Shown here one piece after another: positions 58,311-64,000 of a stretch of 64,000 nt of DNA (within the stretch, counting starts at the first letter, position 1; each line of letters begins with the position of its first letter). The translations under genes were made by a program, and so were the position numbers. The stretch is from the NCBI GenBank assembly GCA_037951105.1, contig JBAMJV010001372.1, positions 114,510 through 178,509 on the forward strand, written 5' to 3'. The stretch is from Echinarachnius parma (taxonomy: Eukaryota > Echinodermata > Echinoidea > Clypeasteroida > Echinarachniidae). A model generated the notes under the pieces. The model did no database searches. It was not told where the DNA came from and worked only from the letters and a program-made list of their open reading frames with translations.

Positions 58311-59885
58311 TGCACTCCCGTTGCGCGCGAGCATGCAAGAACGTTGTGCGATGATCATCACAAGCGCATGATATGGCATGGCAGAAGAACGGGATTTATC
58401 GGCCGATTCATAGCAAGAAAAGTAGGCAAGTATCAAAATTGACACTTTATAAGTTGCCATATTAACCTCAAATATTATAGATCATGATTTTTAAAATTTA
58501 TTCTGAAAAGATTAGGACTTGACGATGTATTTTCGCGGAGTTATGAGTTTATATGACTTTTATGGTTTTTCTTATTACCTATAGATTAATAAAATGTTGG
58601 ACGACGGTTTAATAACCGAACCTCACAATAATCTGTCTAGCTCCCTCTACGTTCGCTGTTGGATATTGTATGTGGTATGAATGTGATGCAGGTCAGTGGT
58701 CGCATCACCTCTAATAAATCCCACCACCCATAATAGATAGCACCACCGAGAGAGATCTGCACAACAGCAGTGATCGCTATGAATGATGGCACCTACGGCT
58801 ATGAAATTTCATATGCAGCATAATACAAGTATTATACAGATCTGTACCAAATTTGAAGCATTTTGGCATTTTTGGTAAAGAGGGGCACTCCCTTTAAACA
58901 AGAGTTTATATTAATATTTATTTTGTGGGCACTCTATTTGTCCCAGAGAAAACACATGGGAAAAGGTTGCACCCATTTTGCTGTAGATATGCAATGTGGG
59001 TACCTGTATAGGTACCCACATGTTATGCCTAATGGGGATGCTCCCTACCGTGGAAGCACTAGCAGGAACACATGTACACATTACATACCCTAACTTACGT
59101 GGAATTTTCGCTTTTGGAGTTTTCCACGCTCCAAAATTTGAAACACCCGTTCCGGGTGTTTTTCCTATATTTCCTTTTTCATTTTTAGATTATTTTTACT
59201 GTATATTACTTAGATGTTGAGATCCTATTAAAACTATTCTGAAAGAAAGAAGATTTCATACCTTTTTTTGTGATTCCTTATGATAAATCCTCGTCTTTCG
59301 CACGCGCTCGTATTCCATCATGTGCACTGATTTTTTACCGTGCATTGTCGACAGATGACGCACAGAAAAATCCATCTCGTTCTTGAGGGATTCTTTTATG
59401 GCTTGATAATATCCCTTCTATCGAGCAGGTAAATCGTCAGAGAACCCTAGAAACATTGGCAAATTTGTTCGGACTAGTTAATATATGCACACGACATTGG
59501 GTGACCCGTTGTCCATATCAACGCTAAATAATGGCATGAATGCCAAAGGACGCGATTTTATGATGATTCTTGCCGGGATAGTCTCTTTTCCGTGATTTTG
59601 TAATAAAATCATTTTATTTGATGTTTCGTTGGCTTTTATTTGAACATGTATAGTATGGCGATATAAAGATACCGATACTAGGCACAAGGGATGTCTCTTT
59701 TGAAGGGGCCGGGGGGGGCTCTTCATAAAAAAATATATATTTGGGGTGCGGGTCATATATATATTTTTCGGGAATGCCATCATGACACAGCAGGTGCAAG
59801 TTTTCCATGAGGCGCACTAGAGCTAGTTAGGGGGATGGAGGTATTTGTTTCCCATTGGGGCAGGTACCCCCTCCCCACTTAACCG
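58311..59885. other. No gene recognised
   Basis: AT-rich with a hairpin AACACCCGTTCCGGGTGTTT at 59143-59162, and no coding motif. A G-run (59712-59718) and AT repeats near 59755. Confidence 0.4.
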
Positions 59886-60715
59886 GTGTGGTAACCTAAC
59901 CAGGCGCCGTCCGTAGGACGGCGCCTGGCATTCTGAGCTGTGCATACCGTGATGGAAACACTTTTAGCTTTAACGGCAAACACACTTGTACAAAACCATA
60001 AAATATCATACTTTAAATAACATATCTCGGTTCATACTTACGAATTATGTTATGCACGGACATCAATGCTCCAACTGGTAAAACGTCTGATGCTCCATTC
60101 GTTTGATTTATCCTGAAATTTACTATAAAACTGGCAAGATTACAGAAGTGACGAAAATGGTATCCGAATTTGTTCGCTGCATGCAATATCAGGTGATCGA
60201 AAACTTGTCGGCAATGCGCGAGGTCGCAGGTCAAACTTTGGCGTACGAGCCTGGATGTGCGCGCGTTCTGTACAGCGATTGATCTATATATTTCTGCGTG
60301 CGCGATACACTCCTATCGATCCTGTACACGGTATGCGACATGTCAGTCCCTGGCTTATTGTCAACCGATCGCCACTTACGTGGGATCACCTCCTATCCCG
60401 CGCATGTGCTATGCATTGCCGACGAGTTTTCGGTCACCTGACATTGCATGCAGCGAACAAAGACGAAGGAAATAACAGTCATCATCATCATCATCATCAA
60501 TTTGAGCTAAGTTATCATTCTTTTGCAACAAATTAAATATCAAGCAAGTTAGGTTGAATGTTTAATTAATGTCTAGAACTAAAAAAAAAAAAAATAATAA
60601 TAATAGATGGAAAGTTCTTGAAACCACCAGTCGGCAAATTTCCTACAAATTTTTTAACGTTTCGTCTTCACAGCGCCGTCCTACGGACGGCGCTGATCAC
60701 AGTTACCGGTGTGGG
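59886..60715. mobile_element. Inverted-repeat element with GCGCCGTCC palindromes at both ends
   Basis: ACCGGTGTGG...GGCGCCGTCCGTAGGACGGCGCC at the left and AGCGCCGTCCTACGGACGGCGCT...TTACCGGTGTGG at the right. Inside, GTTCGCTGCATGCAATATCAG (part) and TTGTCGGCAATGC at 60172-60218 pair with 60411-60460. No transposase. Confidence 0.55.
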
Positions 60716-60959
60716 AGATATTTGATATTTGATGGGCGTTGCTTCATTTATTCATTTTGTAAAATTTATTTTAGTGATTTATTTAATTTACAAGTATTTG
60801 TAAATTTCCGTTCATGCAGAATAATCGGAAGATCGGATCGGCCAAAAAAAAAAAAAAAAAAAAAAAAAAATGTTTTTTTTTCTTTGGTAAATGATCCCAA
60901 AAAACATTTTGGGAAAATAAATTAACACCAAAGGGCAATTCCAAGGTAACAGCGTGACG

Positions 60960-63900
60960 GTCGGAATGGAATGGAAATAATGTTTAACGACACTTCAACA
61001 CTAAGTGTGTTATATCGTGTCATGTAGGTAAGCTTTACCCCAAATAGAGCAAAGCTAGTTTTCAATTAAGGCAATAATGCCACAGTAGCAATGCCTGTTT
61101 AACTAAGCTGAACCACGCACTGTTATTTAAATGTGTAAACACCCACCGGGATTTCTCCCTGCTCTTTACGAAAAAATGAGGTGCGTTCTTTAGCGTGCAC
61201 GAGGATTTGTCCTCCCATACACGGGACCGACGACTTAAAGTCTCCTCCGAAAGACTAGGCAAATGAGGGTAAAGCACCTTACCCAAGGGTACAACTGCCG
61301 AAGCAGCCCCTCCTTATATATACTAACAACGTACATTTCAAAAATGTCTATAAAGATCTATCTCCTTCAAAAACTGCAGTATTGTACTACGAGGCACGGT
61401 CTGAAACAAGACCCGTAAATCTGGGGCATCAAAGTGCCGCCCACGGATATGGGCGTATTCGACACAATCCACAAGAATGTGCCGAACAGTGAGCCGACAA
61501 TCGCAAGGAATACAGTAAGGTACGTCTTCTGCCTTTAACAAATATGCATGAGTATAGTATGAGTGGCCGATGCGAGCTCGGGTCAATACAATGTCCTCCC
61601 TGCGCTTAGCTAGGGGGTTCGTACTATTCAGTCCAACTACCGGCTCATGGGTATGTAGTTTATTTTCAGATTGAGCGTCCCATATTGTCTGCCATTTATT
61701 TCTTATGTAACTATTTATATTGGCCTTATAGTCTGTGTAAGGTATTCTTATGTTCGCGACATCCCCATGAAGGGCTTCCTTTGCCAATGCATCAGCCTTG
61801 TCATTTCCCCTGATACCGGTGTGGCTTGGTATCCAAGCCAGAACAACAAACTTCTCACATTCTATCAACTCTGTGTAAGCATCCAACAATTCAAATATAT
61901 ATGGGTGATTAAGTCTCCGACCTCGCAAGGCAAGTAGACTGGACAAAGAATCTGTAAATATAACAAAGTGATCACCATCCAAACTATAAATCAAGTTAAA
62001 TGCCATCTTAAGTGCAAACAACTCCGCTGTATATATGGACGCATTGTCAGGCAATCTAGCCTGTCGGCGAATGTGACCGCTTGTGGCTGCTGCTGCCACC
62101 CTCTCCAAGACTTTGGACCCATCCGTATACACGGCACAATACTGACTGTATTTTTCCCGTAGTTCCCCAAATTTAAACTGAAACACAAGGTCGCTAGTCA
62201 GCCCTTTCTTAAACTCTCTTAACGTAAAGTCTATACTCACTTCACCAAGCGTCCACACTGGTGTACTAGGGAGCTCAAATGGCGCTATATGTTCGGGGGC
62301 AGGGCATATTTGAGCGAAGGCACCCTTAATACGCAACCCAAAGGGAGGTATAGCCGAAGGCTTACTAGCATAGAAGGTAGAGTATCGGGGCTGGAATGTT
62401 CTGTCATATGTTGGATTATTATGATTATTTCGAAGTTTAAGTGCATACTGAAGTGATAACTTTTCCCACCTAAGGTGGAGGGGAGGTTCATTGGCTTCGA
62501 CATACAGACTTTGCATCGGGGAAGTGCGGAAAGCTCCCAGACAGAGTCGGAGTCCGTGATTCTGAATGGGCAAGAGCTTTTTAAGGTAGGACTTACGAGC
62601 AGAGCTATAGACGGTACAACCATAATCCAATTTGGATCTCACAAAAGCCCTATAAAGACGTAGTAAGACCACACGATCCGCGCCCCAGTCCATCTTTGAT
62701 ACAACCTTCAGAAAATTCAAGGCCTGCCGGCATTTCTGCCACAAGTAGTCAATGTGGGCCTTAAAGTTCAACTTACTGTCAAATACCAAACCAAGATAGC
62801 GTGTCTGCTGAACAACAGGGATAAGAGAACCGTTTATCTTCAACTGAGGGTCAGGGTGGAGTACTCGTTTATTACAAAAATGCATACACACAGTCTTTGT
62901 TTTAGAGAAACGAAACCCATTCTCATTTGACCACCGCTCAACCCTATCGAGACACCCTTGCATCCGAGCCTCTATGGCAGCCATACACGGCGACGAGTAC
63001 GTGATCGAGAAGTCATCTACGAATAGGGACTTATCAAACCCAAAATTAACTGCCTCAGTGATGCTATTAATCTTCAAGACAAACAAGGTGACTGACAGAA
63101 TGCTACCCTGTGGCACACCCATTTCCTGACTGTGTAGCTCGGACAGGACAGTCCCAAGGCGGACCCTGAAAACCCGGTCCAACAGGAAGTTTTGAATAAA
63201 TAAAGTCAGTCTGCCGCGCAGGCCAGAATCGTATAAGTCCCTCAGGACACCGTGTTTCCAAGTAGTATCATACGCCTTTTCAAGGTCGAAAAAGACAGAC
63301 ACCACATGGTGTCCACGGACGAGGCCATCCCGAATAAACGATTCCAGACGAACAATTTGATCTGTCGTACTACGATTCTGCCGAAAACCACTCTGATGTT
63401 TAGAAAACAGTCCATTCCTCTCCAGAAACCACACTAGACGAGCATTAACCATCCTTTCCATGGTCTTACATAGACAACTAGTTAACGATATAGGACGATA
63501 ATTGGTTGGGTTTGTGGCATCCTTGCCAGGCTTCGGTATCGGGATAATCACAGCCTCTCTCCATGAATCGGGGAAGTCACCAGAGCTCCATATCTTATTA
63601 AAAATTCCTAACAGCACTTGGAGGGATACCTCGGGTAAATGTTTCAAAAACTGGTAATGAATTTCATCAGGCCCTGTAGCAGTGTCATGACATCTGCCGA
63701 GAGAGTCCTTTAATTCACTAAGAACAAAAGGGTTATTATAATCTTCTGTATTATCTGATAGGAAGTCAAGTTTCTGCTTCTCTGCCAAGTCTTTAAATGC
63801 CCGAAACGCAGGCGAATAATGACTGCTAGACGAGTTATACTCAAATTCATCCGCTAACAAGTTAGCAATGCCCTGCCTTTCTGTACATTTTGTTCCATCA

Positions 63901-64000
63901 CGTTTACTTAAGTGTACAGTAGTGCTAGTCTGTTGTTTTCCACTTATTTTCCTAATCATTTCCCATGCGTGTTTAACGTGTGTGCGAGTAGTGAGTTTAG
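60960..64000 (-). mobile_element. I/Nimb-like LINE with RNase H, runs off the window
   Basis: The coding part (61338 to the window end) is followed on the minus strand by a ~370-bp 3' UTR ending near 60960 with GTGTCGTTAAACATTATTT and a TTCCA-type tail. This ending style (GTGTCGTTAAA) is typical of Nimb/I-clade LINEs in marine invertebrates. The UTR has a conserved-looking block around 61170-61330. The 5' part with endonuclease lies beyond the window. Confidence 0.8.
61338..64000 (-). CDS. LINE ORF2: reverse transcriptase plus RNase H (5' part outside window)
   Basis: The frame ends at 61338 and is still open at base 64000 (reading THVKHAWEM upstream of the first internal ATG at 63959), so it is cut by the window edge. 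RT motifs: TGPDEIHYQFLK, IPIPKPGKD, NYRPISLTSC, QSGFRQNRSTTDQ, FFDLEKAYDTTW, MGVPQGSILSVTLF, LFVDDFSITY (catalytic DD, with V in place of the usual A) and TRYLGLVFD. The RNase H domain follows: VYTDGSKV, IYTAELFALKMA, FTDSLSSLLAL, and WIPSHTGIRGNDKADALAKEA, containing the D-E-D-D set. A C-terminal CIPCDCRLTVRHILVDC segment is the usual cysteine/histidine tail. No stop or frameshift in over 880 codons, so the copy is young. Confidence 0.93.
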   Translation of the reverse strand, partial: KLTTRTHVKHAWEMIRKISGKQQTSTTVHLSKRDGTKCTERQGIANLLADEFEYNSSSSHYSPAFRAFKDLAEKQKLDFLSDNTEDYNNPFVLSELKDSLGRCHDTATGPDEIHYQFLKHLPEVSLQVLLGIFNKIWSSGDFPDSWREAVIIPIPKPGKDATNPTNYRPISLTSCLCKTMERMVNARLVWFLERNGLFSKHQSGFRQNRSTTDQIVRLESFIRDGLVRGHHVVSVFFDLEKAYDTTWKHGVLRDLYDSGLRGRLTLFIQNFLLDRVFRVRLGTVLSELHSQEMGVPQGSILSVTLFVLKINSITEAVNFGFDKSLFVDDFSITYSSPCMAAIEARMQGCLDRVERWSNENGFRFSKTKTVCMHFCNKRVLHPDPQLKINGSLIPVVQQTRYLGLVFDSKLNFKAHIDYLWQKCRQALNFLKVVSKMDWGADRVVLLRLYRAFVRSKLDYGCTVYSSARKSYLKKLLPIQNHGLRLCLGAFRTSPMQSLYVEANEPPLHLRWEKLSLQYALKLRNNHNNPTYDRTFQPRYSTFYASKPSAIPPFGLRIKGAFAQICPAPEHIAPFELPSTPVWTLGEVSIDFTLREFKKGLTSDLVFQFKFGELREKYSQYCAVYTDGSKVLERVAAAATSGHIRRQARLPDNASIYTAELFALKMAFNLIYSLDGDHFVIFTDSLSSLLALRGRRLNHPYIFELLDAYTELIECEKFVVLAWIPSHTGIRGNDKADALAKEALHGDVANIRIPYTDYKANINSYIRNKWQTIWDAQSENKLHTHEPVVGLNSTNPLAKRREDIVLTRARIGHSYYTHAYLLKAEDVPYCIPCDCRLTVRHILVDCVEYAHIRGRHFDAPDLRVLFQTVPRSTILQFLKEIDLYRHF

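Noticed and set aside
59143-59165. Rho-independent-like terminator (hairpin then T-run)
   Set aside because: Bacterial terminator logic does not apply to this eukaryotic sequence, and no transcript ends here.

Overview
This is eukaryotic, AT-rich, gene-poor DNA with spliced genes, small exons separated by long introns, and a very dense load of transposable elements. Gene content (FBXO15, HSBP1, USB1, a KCTD-like BTB protein) together with the repeat types (I/Nimb-like LINE with RNase H, CR1/jockey-like LINE, tRNA-type SINE tails, many fold-back and TTAA/TA/hAT/Mutator-like non-autonomous elements) points to a metazoan, most likely a marine invertebrate deuterostome such as an echinoderm. The organism call is an inference from style and not from a search.

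Layout. 1-11.5 kb: no gene recognised; short inverted-repeat elements, a ~115-bp tandem array (4.6-5.7 kb) and a large fold-back element (6.2-7.7 kb). 11.6-27.7 kb, minus strand: an FBXO15 orthologue in 15 exons, reconstructed exon by exon. Its last coding exon has been amplified into a nine-copy tandem array, and two further exons (6 and 11) have partial local duplicates. 27.7-30.9 kb: divergent intergenic region with a CpG-rich patch and TTAA elements. 30.9-35.5 kb, plus strand: HSBP1 in three exons; its second intron has AT-AC ends with a near-perfect U12 5' splice site and is packed with nested elements. 35.5-40.9 kb: intergenic, MITE-rich. 40.9-46.5 kb, minus strand: USB1 (U6 snRNA exonuclease), five coding exons found, with the N-terminal exon not located; a 5'-truncated LINE sits antisense about 18 bp inside one intron. 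47.1-49.3 kb: a 156-bp tandem array carrying nine copies of a consensus RFX X-box, inside a Helitron-like element. 54.6-55.5 kb, minus strand: an intronless KCTD-like BTB gene. 61-64 kb, minus strand: an I/Nimb-like LINE with RT and RNase H that runs off the window.

The most unusual content is (i) conversion of the FBXO15 terminal exon into a minisatellite whose copies keep their coding frame, (ii) a visible minor-spliceosome AT-AC intron in HSBP1, (iii) three unrelated repeat families (A, B, D) sharing one architecture (5' hairpin, simple repeat, tandem or long body, 3' hairpin, CTAG followed by T) that fits Helitron/Helentron-type non-autonomous elements, with an internal empty site proving insertion without target duplication for one of them, and (iv) repeat bodies that scatter transcription-factor-like sites (DR1/DR0 AGGTCA triplets; RFX X-boxes).

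The host genes do not form a pathway: FBXO15 would act as a substrate receptor in an SCF ubiquitin ligase, HSBP1 is a small coiled-coil regulator of HSF1, USB1 trims U6 snRNA 3' ends, and the KCTD protein is a probable cullin-3 adaptor or oligomeric BTB protein. All exon boundaries were read by eye from splice consensus, reading-frame phase and similarity to remembered vertebrate proteins.
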